Notes under the pieces: generated by a model
The model's database searches: none
Told to the model about the DNA's origin: nothing
What the model saw: the letters and a program-made list of their open reading frames with translations, nothing else
Position numbers and translations under genes: made by a program
Shown: positions 23,836 to 32,611 of the stretch, one piece after another
Layout: every line of letters starts with the position of its first letter
Position numbering within the stretch: position 1 is the stretch's first letter
Assembly: GCA_027484685.1 (NCBI GenBank)
Contig: JAIXSO010000070.1
Coordinates: forward strand, 1 to 51,696
DNA: 51,696 bases
Source of the DNA: Bacteroidota bacterium
GTDB lineage: Bacteria; Bacteroidota; Bacteroidia; UKL13-3
Direction: 5' to 3'

Positions 23836-24540
23836 TCAAGGAGTATAAACTAATTTTAAATTTCCGCTGTTTTTAACCAAAATGGTATCTTTATCATTAT
23901 TGCTTTCTAAGTCAAAATCGTTTGAAACCTTTTGTTTGGCTAAAGTTTTGGTGTTAAATAAAAAGCTTTGTGGAGGTGTTTCGCTATGCAGTTTAAAACC
24001 AATTTTTAAATAAGCTTTGCCCTCGCTCCAATCTTTATCTACATAAGTCATAATATCTCCTGGCTGCAAATCAATTACAAATGCTTTTAACAGTTTACTT
24101 AATCCACCTGTAACCGAAATATATTTTTTACAACAAAAACTAATCAACTCAAAACCTCGCTTTTCTGGGCTTAATCTGTCCATTTTCCGGCCTTTGCTAA
24201 AAGTGGCTATGGCTACTATTTCATTATCAAAAAATAATGCATATTTATAATAAGCATTTAAATAACCTAGTAAATGGTTTTCGTTTAAAAAGCTTTCAGC
24301 AATGGCTTTGTCAACTTTTTTTACTTGGCAATTTCGGGCAAAAATGGTTTTGTTTTTACCTAAAATAGAAGCAATTATACTTAATACAATATCGTTTTTA
24401 TGGTGCCAATCAAACACATTAAAACATATTTTTTTATTATTGATTGTAATAAAAATTTTATGGTCTAAAGTAGCTGTTTCAAATTTATAATCAGGAAAAA
24501 GCTTGTTTAATGGTTTTAAAATTGATTCTTTTGAAGTCAA
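23836..24540 (-). CDS. Mom-like / GNAT-fold protein of unknown substrate
   Basis: A 234-residue protein. An N-terminal part of about 75 residues (with CFNVFDWHHKND) precedes a domain, about 80-195, whose pattern matches the acetyltransferase-fold family seen in phage Mom-like proteins and at the C-terminus of Hef-like homing endonucleases: FLNENHLLGY, then ALFFDNEIVAIATFSKGR, then FELISFCCKKYISVTGGLSK and YVDKDWSEGKAYLKIGFKL. Mom modifies DNA adenine; other members are uncharacterised, so no reaction is claimed. The start is a TTG at 24540; no other start lies near. The gene is transcribed divergently from the flippase. No phage genes surround it. Confidence 0.6.
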   Translation of the reverse strand: MTSKESILKPLNKLFPDYKFETATLDHKIFITINNKKICFNVFDWHHKNDIVLSIIASILGKNKTIFARNCQVKKVDKAIAESFLNENHLLGYLNAYYKYALFFDNEIVAIATFSKGRKMDRLSPEKRGFELISFCCKKYISVTGGLSKLLKAFVIDLQPGDIMTYVDKDWSEGKAYLKIGFKLHSETPPQSFLFNTKTLAKQKVSNDFDLESNNDKDTILVKNSGNLKLVYTP

Positions 24541-24638
24541 ATAGGTTTAATTTTTTACAAAATAAACAAAATTTCGGTTTGGCACATATTTCGCTAATTT
24601 CTGAAAAAATTAAATTTTTACTAACTACTCAAAAACGA

Positions 24639-25937
24639 ATGGCAGAATTAAAAGCATCAAAAAAATACATAGTTAATACTTCATGGATTTTAATTGAAAA
24701 ATTATCAAGAATCATTTCTGGTATTTTGGTAGGCATTTTGGTTGCTAGGTATTTAGGTCCTGAACAATTCGGAATGATTAGTTATGCATTAAATGTAGTT
24801 GCTATTTTTACTGTTTTTTCGTCTTTAGGCATGGATAGCATAATAGTTAGAGAACTTATTACCAGAAATATTGATAAAAATAAAATACTTGGAACTAGCT
24901 TTTACCTTCGATTAATTGGGGCTATAGCAGTGGTGGCAGTGGCTACATTTTATTCGTCCATAAGAGATGATGCTCAAAATACTTATATTGTTTTTTTAGT
25001 AAGTTTATCAGTAGTGTTGCAAGCCTTTACCGTGGTTGATTTTTATTTTCAATCGCAAGTTTTAGGTAAATATACTGCTATTAACCAAGTAATTACCTTG
25101 GTTCTTTCATCAATTGTAAAGTTACTCTTAATTTATTTCAATAAGCCAGTTGAATATTTTGCATCTATGGTGGTATTAGAAGCAACACTTACTTTAATTA
25201 ATCAATTTTGGTTTTACCGAAAAAATGGACAACAGATAAGCCAATGGCAGTTTTCGTGGAAAGAAGCAGGTATATTATTAGGTCATTCTTGGCCAATTAT
25301 TGTATCGGGTTTTGTTATGATGGTTTATCAAAAAATGGATCAAATTTTAATCAAACGGTTTTTAGATTTGAATGCCTTAGGTAACTACGCAGCAGCGGTA
25401 AGAATAAGTGAAGCATCTTTTTTTATTCCTATGGCAGTTTGCGCTGCTATACTACCTGGAATTATTAACAATAGAGATAATAAGGAATTACAATATAAAC
25501 GACTAACACAGCTTTATTCATTAATGATTTGGGGCGCTTTGTTTATTTGTGCCGGAGGATTGTTGTTTGGCGATTTTGTAATTACATTTTTGTATAAAGA
25601 AAAATATTACTTGTCACCACAAATATTTAAAATACATATTTGGTCAATAATTCCAATATTTTATGGAACAGCATGGGGAATGTGGCTAGTAGCAGAAAAT
25701 AAACAACGATATTTAATAATTTTCCAGTTTTTATCAATGGGAATTGCGTTATTTTTAAACTTAAAACTGATCCCTATTTATGGTGTTAATGGGGCTGCTT
25801 ATTCGCTATTATTAACGTATTTTATTAGTATTATTACTTGCTTAACTTTTTATAATCCAAAATTGTCATGGACATTGTTTTTAAAAGCACTAAACCCGCT
25901 CAATCTTATTGATATCATTAAATACTTAAAACATTAA
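24639..25937 (+). CDS. Polysaccharide flippase (MOP/Wzx-like)
   Basis: An integral membrane protein of 432 residues with about 12-14 hydrophobic helices, of the oligosaccharide flippase (RfbX/Wzx) group. It begins with the typical amphipathic N-terminus (KYIVNTSWILIEKLSRIISG) and the conserved ARYLGPEQFGMISYALNVV. Such proteins carry lipid-linked sugar units across the inner membrane. I chose the ATG at 24639 rather than an upstream in-frame ATG at 24510, because family members start here and the longer form would overlap the divergent gene's start. It opens the glycan cluster. Confidence 0.88.
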   Translation: MAELKASKKYIVNTSWILIEKLSRIISGILVGILVARYLGPEQFGMISYALNVVAIFTVFSSLGMDSIIVRELITRNIDKNKILGTSFYLRLIGAIAVVAVATFYSSIRDDAQNTYIVFLVSLSVVLQAFTVVDFYFQSQVLGKYTAINQVITLVLSSIVKLLLIYFNKPVEYFASMVVLEATLTLINQFWFYRKNGQQISQWQFSWKEAGILLGHSWPIIVSGFVMMVYQKMDQILIKRFLDLNALGNYAAAVRISEASFFIPMAVCAAILPGIINNRDNKELQYKRLTQLYSLMIWGALFICAGGLLFGDFVITFLYKEKYYLSPQIFKIHIWSIIPIFYGTAWGMWLVAENKQRYLIIFQFLSMGIALFLNLKLIPIYGVNGAAYSLLLTYFISIITCLTFYNPKLSWTLFLKALNPLNLIDIIKYLKH

Positions 25938-26063
25938 ATATCTCAAAATGTCAAATAACTTAGTAAATATTATCTTCAAAAGTTTTTAATAATACAATTT
26001 TTAGTTTTGATTAGAAGTCGAAATAAAATTACGTTCAATTAGTTTTAAATATTGATAATATTT

Positions 26064-26094
26064 TTTGGGTTTATTGGAAAATGAATTACTTTCG
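26064..26094 (+). promoter_or_regulatory. Promoter of the FkbM-glycosyltransferase operon
   Basis: TTTG (26064-26067), 19 nt, TACTTTCG (26087-26094): a clean Bacteroidota -33/-7 pair. The start codon is 20 nt downstream of the box. Confidence 0.6.
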
Positions 26095-26114
26095 ACCTTT
26101 ATAAATCTTGATAA

Positions 26115-26879
26115 ATGGGTAGGTTAATTGTATTTTTTTTCAAAATTTTTGGTTTTGATTTTATATTAAGTAAATCAAGGAGTATTTTTACAATAAAAAT
26201 TCATAAACATGCTAAATATATAGATGCGTTTGTTACAATACAAAGCTTGTTAAAATACACTCAGCCCAAAATTGTGTATGATATTGGTGCTAATTCTGGA
26301 GAGTGGAGTCAAACTTTAACTCAGTGTGCTAATAATGTAGAAAGTATAGTTTTTTTTGAGCCCCAACAGAAATTTGTAGATAAATTAAATGTTGTAAATT
26401 TAGGTAAAACTAACAAAAAAATATTCAGGGTTGGTCTAGGAAATGTTAATGAAGTAAGAAATATTGTTGGGGGTACCGCTAGTGCTTCTTTTTTAGATGT
26501 AAAAAGTGATTATGCTTTTGCCTCTGATGTAATTAAGCATGAAGAGGAAGAGGTGGAAATTTTTAGATTGGATGATATAATTAAAAATAATGGCTTGCCG
26601 CAACCAGATACTATAAAAATAGATGTTCAAGGTTTTGAACTAGAAGTGCTTAAAGGTGGTGTAAACACCTTAAAAAACACATCATATGTTATTTTAGAAT
26701 TGTCATTCGATAAGTTCTATGAAGGGCAATATAGTACTTCTGAGCTTTTTAAAATGATGGAAGATTTAGGTTTTATAATGATTGATACAGGTTTTGAATG
26801 GCGTAAGGATTATAAAATTAATAATAGACTTCTTCAATTTGATGGAATTTTTGAGAATTTGAATTTAGTTAAAAAATAG
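26115..26879 (+). CDS. FkbM-family methyltransferase
   Basis: A 254-residue SAM-dependent O-methyltransferase. The SAM site is VYDIGANSGEW (54-64); the FkbM signature TIKIDVQGFELEVLKGG comes later, near residues 175-192. Members methylate hydroxyl groups of sugars or polyketides; here the setting points to a glycan. It is first in an operon with a glycosyltransferase and another methyltransferase. A second FkbM gene in the cluster (38104) is only distantly similar. Confidence 0.88.
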   Translation: MGRLIVFFFKIFGFDFILSKSRSIFTIKIHKHAKYIDAFVTIQSLLKYTQPKIVYDIGANSGEWSQTLTQCANNVESIVFFEPQQKFVDKLNVVNLGKTNKKIFRVGLGNVNEVRNIVGGTASASFLDVKSDYAFASDVIKHEEEEVEIFRLDDIIKNNGLPQPDTIKIDVQGFELEVLKGGVNTLKNTSYVILELSFDKFYEGQYSTSELFKMMEDLGFIMIDTGFEWRKDYKINNRLLQFDGIFENLNLVKK

Positions 26880-26880
26880 T

Positions 26881-26973
26881 ATGAATATAGCTTTAATAAT
26901 ATGTTCCGCTGGGTTAATAAGTAACAAATCGTTAACTTTTATTTCTGATAAATTTGATTTAATAATAAAGTAA
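26881..26973 (+). pseudogene. 30-codon ORF, possible N-terminal remnant of a glycosyltransferase
   Basis: An ATG one base after the FkbM stop opens 30 codons (begins MNIALIICSAGLISNKS) that end 2 nt before the next gene. The start, a hydrophobic strand followed by a small-residue turn, is like the first strand of a Rossmann-fold glycosyltransferase, but the frame stops at once. It may be the relic of a deleted gene, or only a translational spacer. Confidence 0.25.
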
Positions 26974-26975
26974 GA

Positions 26976-28184
26976 ATGACTAAAGTTATTGCACTTGTTG
27001 ACCCTTATTTTAAAGGACACCACTTAACTTATATGAAATTGTTTGTTACGTGTTTGTTAAACAAGGGATACAAGGTTTGTGTATTAATACCTCAAAACGA
27101 GGAAATTAATGATTTTGTTAAAACTTCATTGCCTGAATATGCTAATAAGTTCTTTAGTTCTGGTATTGATAACAAAGAGTTTACATCGTTTTTGCCTTCG
27201 GTTATTAATAGATATTTTAGTACACTTTATCGTTGGTTTTACATAAAAAAGAAATTAGTCAATATTGAAAATACATATAAAATAAAGATTGATTTGGTTT
27301 TTTTTGCATGGCTCGACAGTTTTCTATTCAAATATATCCCTCTTTTTTTTGTTAATAAAATATTCGCTTACAATTGGAGTGGCCTTTATTTTCAGCCTAA
27401 CCATATTAGATTAAACACCTTTAAATCCAGCCATAAAACTACATTTTTTGATAGAGATTATGTTTTAGGTGCTAAATCTTGTAAATCAGTTGCAATTTTA
27501 GACTCTTTTATTTGTGAACAATTAAGTCATAGAATATGTAAAAATGTTATTTCCTTTCCAGATATAATCAATATTGAATTTGATAGAACAAACGATATTG
27601 CCGAAAACATAAAAGCAAAATCATTAGGAAGAAGAATTGTTGGAATTATTGGACTTGAAAAACGAAAAGGTGTATTAGAAATGATTCAATTGGCTAAAAA
27701 CTCTGATGAAAAGAAGTATTTTTATGTGTTTGCCGGGGAAATAAATTATTCGGAGTATACATTGGAACAGAGAGAAATTATTGAAAATTATTTTAATAGT
27801 CAAATTGAAAACAAGTTTTTATATCTAAACTATATTGTTAAAGACGCAACATTTAATGCAATTTTCAACACTTTTGATATTGCTTTCGTAATCTATCAAA
27901 ACTTTTTGACATCGAGTAATATGCTAACAAAAGCTGCTTATTTTAATAAATTAGTGATAGCTGTAGACAAATACTATATTGGTGATACTGTAAAAAAGTA
28001 TAACCTAGGCATAACAACGCCTGAAAATGATTTATCAGAACATTTAAAGGCGCTTAATTTTTTAAATGATAATTATGAGAAAATACTTATTGAAAATGAA
28101 ACATTAAGAGAAGCCTTTTATAGCCAAAATACTTTACAAAAATTAAATGAAAGTTTTGACCAAATAATTAAATTAAATAACTAA
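26976..28184 (+). CDS. Glycosyltransferase, GT-B type (probable)
   Basis: A 402-residue protein without signal peptide. The N-terminal strand IALVDPYFKGHHLTYMKLF and a second Rossmann half starting GIIGLEKRKGVLEMIQLAK, then FVIYQNFLTSSNMLTKAAYF near the donor site, follow the layout of GT-B transferases of the GT4 type, though the usual E-x7-E motif is not clear. Predicted to add a sugar to the lipid-linked glycan at the inner membrane. Its stop codon overlaps the start codon of the next gene by one base (TAATG), so translation is coupled. Confidence 0.7.
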   Translation: MTKVIALVDPYFKGHHLTYMKLFVTCLLNKGYKVCVLIPQNEEINDFVKTSLPEYANKFFSSGIDNKEFTSFLPSVINRYFSTLYRWFYIKKKLVNIENTYKIKIDLVFFAWLDSFLFKYIPLFFVNKIFAYNWSGLYFQPNHIRLNTFKSSHKTTFFDRDYVLGAKSCKSVAILDSFICEQLSHRICKNVISFPDIINIEFDRTNDIAENIKAKSLGRRIVGIIGLEKRKGVLEMIQLAKNSDEKKYFYVFAGEINYSEYTLEQREIIENYFNSQIENKFLYLNYIVKDATFNAIFNTFDIAFVIYQNFLTSSNMLTKAAYFNKLVIAVDKYYIGDTVKKYNLGITTPENDLSEHLKALNFLNDNYEKILIENETLREAFYSQNTLQKLNESFDQIIKLNN

Positions 28185-29065
28185 TGACTCAAATTATTGA
28201 TAATTCATTGTTTTTCAGCAACTGTCCTTTGTGCAATTCTGAGAATATAGAAAAAGTTTATTCTTTGAACTATTCACGCAACTTATTTTACTCAACAACC
28301 CAAATACAACTAACGAATAATCCTGAACTTTGGAATTGTAATCAATGTGAGAGTTCATTCACTCAATATTGTGTGAATGAATTAGATAGTTACGAATTAT
28401 ATGCTCAAAGCCAATCAGGTGAAAGGTGGAAAACAGCCCCTTTTGAAAAGGAAAAAACAAAGGATGTTGTGAATTTCTTTTTAAAACAAATAAAATCGGG
28501 GACTACTGTTTTAGATATAGGTGCCAATACCGGTGAGTTTCTTAATTTTGCAAAGAAACTTGGCGCTGAAACAGTGGCAGTGGAATATTCAGAGCAAAGT
28601 AGAACATTTTTAAAAGCCAAAGCACATAAAGCATTTAAATCAATAAACGAATTAGATTCAAAGGTTGATATGATTACAGCTTTTGATTTGGTTGAGCACG
28701 TGTATAATTTACCTCAATTTATGGATAATTGTCTGGATAAACTTAAGCCCAATGGAAAACTAATCATTTTTACTGGCGATATATCAAGCTGGGGATATAA
28801 AAAGTCTAAAGCAAATTGGTGGTATATTAACTTTCCTGAGCATATTGTTTTTCCTTCCAAAAAGTTTGTTTCAGAATTAAAAGGATTCCGTCTTTTGGAA
28901 AAGAAAAATTGTTATAATAGCCAATATTTTCTTGGTTTAAATTTTTCAATTGCAGCAATTTTAAACTATCCCAAAGCTTTTGGCTTTCGCAAAGGAAAAT
29001 CCCCTTATACCGGTTTGCCTTCCCTTTTTCCAGATCATATAATTTGGGTTTTAGAAAAGATTTAA
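28184..29065 (+). CDS. Class I SAM methyltransferase with N-terminal zinc-finger-like motif
   Basis: A 293-residue methyltransferase. The N-terminus has paired cysteines Cys14-x2-Cys17 and Cys52-x2-Cys55, a zinc ribbon-like module common in sugar C- and O-methyltransferases (Methyltransf_23 with zinc-binding N-terminus). The SAM motif is VLDIGANTGEF (109-119), followed by the acidic VAVEYSEQS and later AFDLVEHVYNLPQFM and KPNGKLIIF. The role is methylation of a sugar in the glycan. It is the last gene of the operon, translationally coupled to the glycosyltransferase. Confidence 0.85.
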   Translation: MTQIIDNSLFFSNCPLCNSENIEKVYSLNYSRNLFYSTTQIQLTNNPELWNCNQCESSFTQYCVNELDSYELYAQSQSGERWKTAPFEKEKTKDVVNFFLKQIKSGTTVLDIGANTGEFLNFAKKLGAETVAVEYSEQSRTFLKAKAHKAFKSINELDSKVDMITAFDLVEHVYNLPQFMDNCLDKLKPNGKLIIFTGDISSWGYKKSKANWWYINFPEHIVFPSKKFVSELKGFRLLEKKNCYNSQYFLGLNFSIAAILNYPKAFGFRKGKSPYTGLPSLFPDHIIWVLEKI

Positions 29066-29184
29066 TGAGTTTTTGCATTAATTGAATTGTTTTCAAAGAG
29101 CAACTTAATATTTTGTTCATGGATTATTTGTAATGAATTAATATTTTTAGTAATTATTTGGATTTGACAATAATTTCACAAATA

Positions 29185-29215
29185 TTTGAAGAGTTTTTGT
29201 TTTGCCTTATCTTCG
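29185..29215 (+). promoter_or_regulatory. Promoter of the 29250 T9SS gene
   Basis: TTTG (29185-29188), 19 nt, TATCTTCG (29208-29215). The start codon is 34 nt after the -7 box. Confidence 0.55.
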
Positions 29216-29249
29216 TTAAAATTAAATCCTATTTCAAATATAAATTAAT

Positions 29250-32200
29250 ATGAAAAAAATATTTACAGTTTTAGTTTTTATTGGTTTTACAAACATCACT
29301 TTTTCTCAAATAAACACTAATTCCTTTGCAGCAAAACTAGATTACCAGTCAGGAACGGGCACTTCAAACCCTCAAGGTATTGTTACTGCTGACTTAGACA
29401 ATGATGGGAAAAAAGATGTAATTGTTGGAAATATTAGCAACTCTTCTATTTCCATATTTAGAAATATCTCTACTTTATCATCAATTAGTTTAGGAACAAA
29501 AACAGACTATGCTACTGCAAGCCCTGTAAACTATGTGCACCCTGCTGATTTGGATGGTGATGGAAGAACTGACATAATCGTTTCTTCAAACTCTGGAAAC
29601 AACTTTTCTATTTTTAGAAATACTACAACATCCATCGGCTCTATTTCTTTCGCCACTAGACAAGATATTACTGGAACTGTAACTCCCAGTAATTTTGATA
29701 TTCAAGATATTGATGGTGACTCCAAAATGGATTTAGTAGGTTGTAATTATTTCTCTAATACTTTTTCTGTCTTCAGAAATACCAGTACAATTGGTACTAT
29801 TAGTCTTGCAGCCAAACAAGATATATTTTGTGGCAATGCTCCAACGTGCATAGCGGTGTTTGATGCTGATGGTGACAATAAAAAAGATGTAGCAATAACT
29901 TTATATAATAGCGCCCAAACAACAATTTTTAGAAACACAACAATTTCAATCGGTAGCCCCGCATTTTCAAGTTCGGTAACTGTTGGAACTGGAGCACGTC
30001 CTAATTTTGTAAAAGCTGCAGATATTGATAACGATGGAAAAAATGATTTAGTAACTGCAAATTGGGATGGAAATAATATTTCAGTTATAAAAAACACAAC
30101 CTCATCCATTGGTTCAATTTCTTTTCAAGCGGCTGTAAATATTACTTCTGGAAGTGGAACATCCAATCCACAAGGAGTTTCATTAACAGATTTTGACAAT
30201 GATAATAAAATTGACATTACTGTTTGTAACAATAGCAATAACACCATTTCTGTTTTCAGAAACATAAGTTCAATTGGCGTCATAAATACCTCTTCATTAG
30301 CGACACAGGTTGTTTTTAACGTAAATACATCGCCTACTGAATTGTTCTCTTCAGACTTAAATGGAGACGGTAAAATGGATGTTTTAGTAGCTAATAATCA
30401 GTCTAGTAACATTTCCATTTTGCGTAATCAAATTATTGCTAATGAACCAACTGTTGCTGCAAGTAATATGGTATTTAGTAATAATACCTCTACCTCAACT
30501 ACATTAACATTTAATAAAGGTAACGGAAATAGAAGGTTGGTTTTGGCTAAAGCGCTGAGTGCAGTTAATGCATTGCCTTTAGATAGTTTTGCTTATTCCT
30601 CGAAAGATACTTTTGGTTTAGGTGCGCAAATAGGTTCTGGTAATTTTGTAGTTTATAACGATACTGGCAACAGTGTAAACATTAAAGGTTTAACGCCAAG
30701 TACCCTTTATCATTTTGCAGTTTATGAATATAATGGAACCAATGCTTATAGTAATTATCTTACATCTTCAAATTTGACCGGAAATACCTCACTTGGATTT
30801 TTTTATTATAGCAAGAGTAGTGGTAGTTTAAACTCATTAGCAACCTGGGGCACTAATCCTGACGGAACAGGAACCAGCCCTAGCAGTTTTTCAAATAATA
30901 GTACGACTTATTATGTGTTAAATAACAGTTCTCCAAATATTAGTGCAGATTGGTTTATAACAGGAACCAATACCGCTGTAGTTTTTGGTGATGGTGTTAA
31001 TTCTAGTAATTTTTTGATTCCAACTGGCGTGTCTTTTGGAGTGGATTCGTTTTATGTTAACAATAGTTTTACACTTACCATTCAGGGACAAATTTTTACA
31101 AATAAGGCAGGTTTTCATACAAGTAGTGTGGCACAATACGTTTTGGGGTCTCCTCAAAATATAATTGCTGCATCGTATGGTAATTTAGTTGTTAGTGGCT
31201 CCACCAAAACCATATTAGGCAATGTAACCGTAAAAGGTGTTTTAGCTATGTTTAACAATATCAACTGTAATGGTTTTACTTTAACATTGGGAGAAAGTAG
31301 TACACAAACAGGTACTTTAAATAGGTCGGCTGGTACAATTATTGGTAATTTTAAAAGGTGGTTTGCTGCAAGTGTCAATTCAGGAACAGCAGGTTTAATG
31401 CCAATTGGAACAGCTAGCTTTTACCGACCAGTTCAAATAAATTTTACCAGTATTCCAAGTTCTGGTGGTGCATTAACTGCTAGTTTTATAGCAAGTAATG
31501 GCGGTAATGCTGGTTTTCCTTTGTTTGATTTTACAACTTCGCCAATAGTTCAATTAACTAAAAGTGCTAATGCTGGATATTGGAGAATATTGGCAACAGA
31601 CGGAATTGCTGGCGGTAGCTATACTTGCACTGTTACAGGAACTGGGTTTAGTGGCATTAGTTCAGTATCAGACTTACGATTGGTACGAAGAAATAATTCA
31701 AGTAGTTCTTGGTCGCTTGTAGGAACATCAGTTTTAGGAAGTGGTACAGTTGCTAGTCCTATTGCAGGAAGTACTGGAATAACAAGTTTAGGCGGAGAGT
31801 TTACCATTGCTTCCGATAGTACTTTAAATTCTCTTCCAGTAAAACTAATTTCGTTAAGTGCAAAATGGTATCAAAATAATAAAGCAGAAATTACGTGGCA
31901 AACAGCCAATGAGGTAAATAACAGTCATTTTGAAGTAGAGAAATTGATAGAAAACGAATGGCAAACCATTGGCAAAGTACTAGGAAAAGGCAATAGCAAT
32001 ATCACTATCAATTATTCTTGGATAGATAATTCAGCACCAATTGGTAAAAAACAATATTACCGATTAAAGCAAGTTGACTTTGATGGAAATTACGATTATT
32101 CTAAAATTGTGTCATTGAATGAGGATATTAACAAGGCAGGTTTTGTTACTATTTTCCCTGTACCAATGCAAAACGAATTGCAGGTAGTTGCCGAAAATGA

Positions 32201-32357
32201 ACAAATTACAATTGTATCTGTTTATGATATGAGTGGTAAAGAACTATTACAAGCAACTAATCAAAACACCATTGATGTTTCGAAGCTTGCAACGGGAATG
32301 TACACCATTAAAGTAGTTACAGACCAACAAACGTATTTTGAGAAAATTGTGAAGTAA
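29250..32357 (+). CDS. T9SS surface protein with seven VCBS/FG-GAP repeats
   Basis: A 1035-residue exported protein. After the signal peptide (1-20, ends TFSQ) come seven calcium-binding-loop repeats (D.DxDGxxD, e.g. DLDNDGKKDVIVGN, DLDGDGRTDIIVSS, DIDNDGKNDLVTAN) over about 40-390, enough for one seven-bladed propeller of the VCBS/FG-GAP kind. A fibronectin III-like region follows (about 400-510), then beta-rich stretches typical of T9SS cargo, and a type A sorting domain (about 965-1035, IFPVPMQNELQVV through MYTIKVVTDQQTYFEKIVK). Exported by T9SS and probably anchored to the surface. It lies directly downstream of glycan genes but has its own promoter and terminator. Confidence 0.93.
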   Translation: MKKIFTVLVFIGFTNITFSQINTNSFAAKLDYQSGTGTSNPQGIVTADLDNDGKKDVIVGNISNSSISIFRNISTLSSISLGTKTDYATASPVNYVHPADLDGDGRTDIIVSSNSGNNFSIFRNTTTSIGSISFATRQDITGTVTPSNFDIQDIDGDSKMDLVGCNYFSNTFSVFRNTSTIGTISLAAKQDIFCGNAPTCIAVFDADGDNKKDVAITLYNSAQTTIFRNTTISIGSPAFSSSVTVGTGARPNFVKAADIDNDGKNDLVTANWDGNNISVIKNTTSSIGSISFQAAVNITSGSGTSNPQGVSLTDFDNDNKIDITVCNNSNNTISVFRNISSIGVINTSSLATQVVFNVNTSPTELFSSDLNGDGKMDVLVANNQSSNISILRNQIIANEPTVAASNMVFSNNTSTSTTLTFNKGNGNRRLVLAKALSAVNALPLDSFAYSSKDTFGLGAQIGSGNFVVYNDTGNSVNIKGLTPSTLYHFAVYEYNGTNAYSNYLTSSNLTGNTSLGFFYYSKSSGSLNSLATWGTNPDGTGTSPSSFSNNSTTYYVLNNSSPNISADWFITGTNTAVVFGDGVNSSNFLIPTGVSFGVDSFYVNNSFTLTIQGQIFTNKAGFHTSSVAQYVLGSPQNIIAASYGNLVVSGSTKTILGNVTVKGVLAMFNNINCNGFTLTLGESSTQTGTLNRSAGTIIGNFKRWFAASVNSGTAGLMPIGTASFYRPVQINFTSIPSSGGALTASFIASNGGNAGFPLFDFTTSPIVQLTKSANAGYWRILATDGIAGGSYTCTVTGTGFSGISSVSDLRLVRRNNSSSSWSLVGTSVLGSGTVASPIAGSTGITSLGGEFTIASDSTLNSLPVKLISLSAKWYQNNKAEITWQTANEVNNSHFEVEKLIENEWQTIGKVLGKGNSNITINYSWIDNSAPIGKKQYYRLKQVDFDGNYDYSKIVSLNEDINKAGFVTIFPVPMQNELQVVAENEQITIVSVYDMSGKELLQATNQNTIDVSKLATGMYTIKVVTDQQTYFEKIVK

Positions 32358-32447
32358 TTGTAATCATAAATTTATTCAGTATTTCTTTGTGAATGTATTG
32401 CGATAAGAACGGTTATAATTTATAATTCAAAATGGCTTTAGAGCTTT

Positions 32448-32487
32448 AAAAAAGAGGTTGTGTTAAAAAAACAGCCTCTTTTTTTTT
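32448..32487 (+). terminator. Rho-independent terminator after the 29250 gene
   Basis: AAAAAAGAGGTTGT (32448-32461) pairs with ACAGCCTCTTTTTT (32471-32484), one G-T pair, then more T. Third member of the AGAGG[CT]TGT hairpin family in this window. Confidence 0.85.
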
Positions 32488-32611
32488 GAAAGAAATAAAT
32501 TGTTTCTGATAAATTAACGTCAAAACAAGTTTATTGAATTTCTTATTCGTTTATTATGCTATTATAAAAATGAAATCTTTCCATATGTTTAAAAGTTCTG
32601 TTCAACATTTA

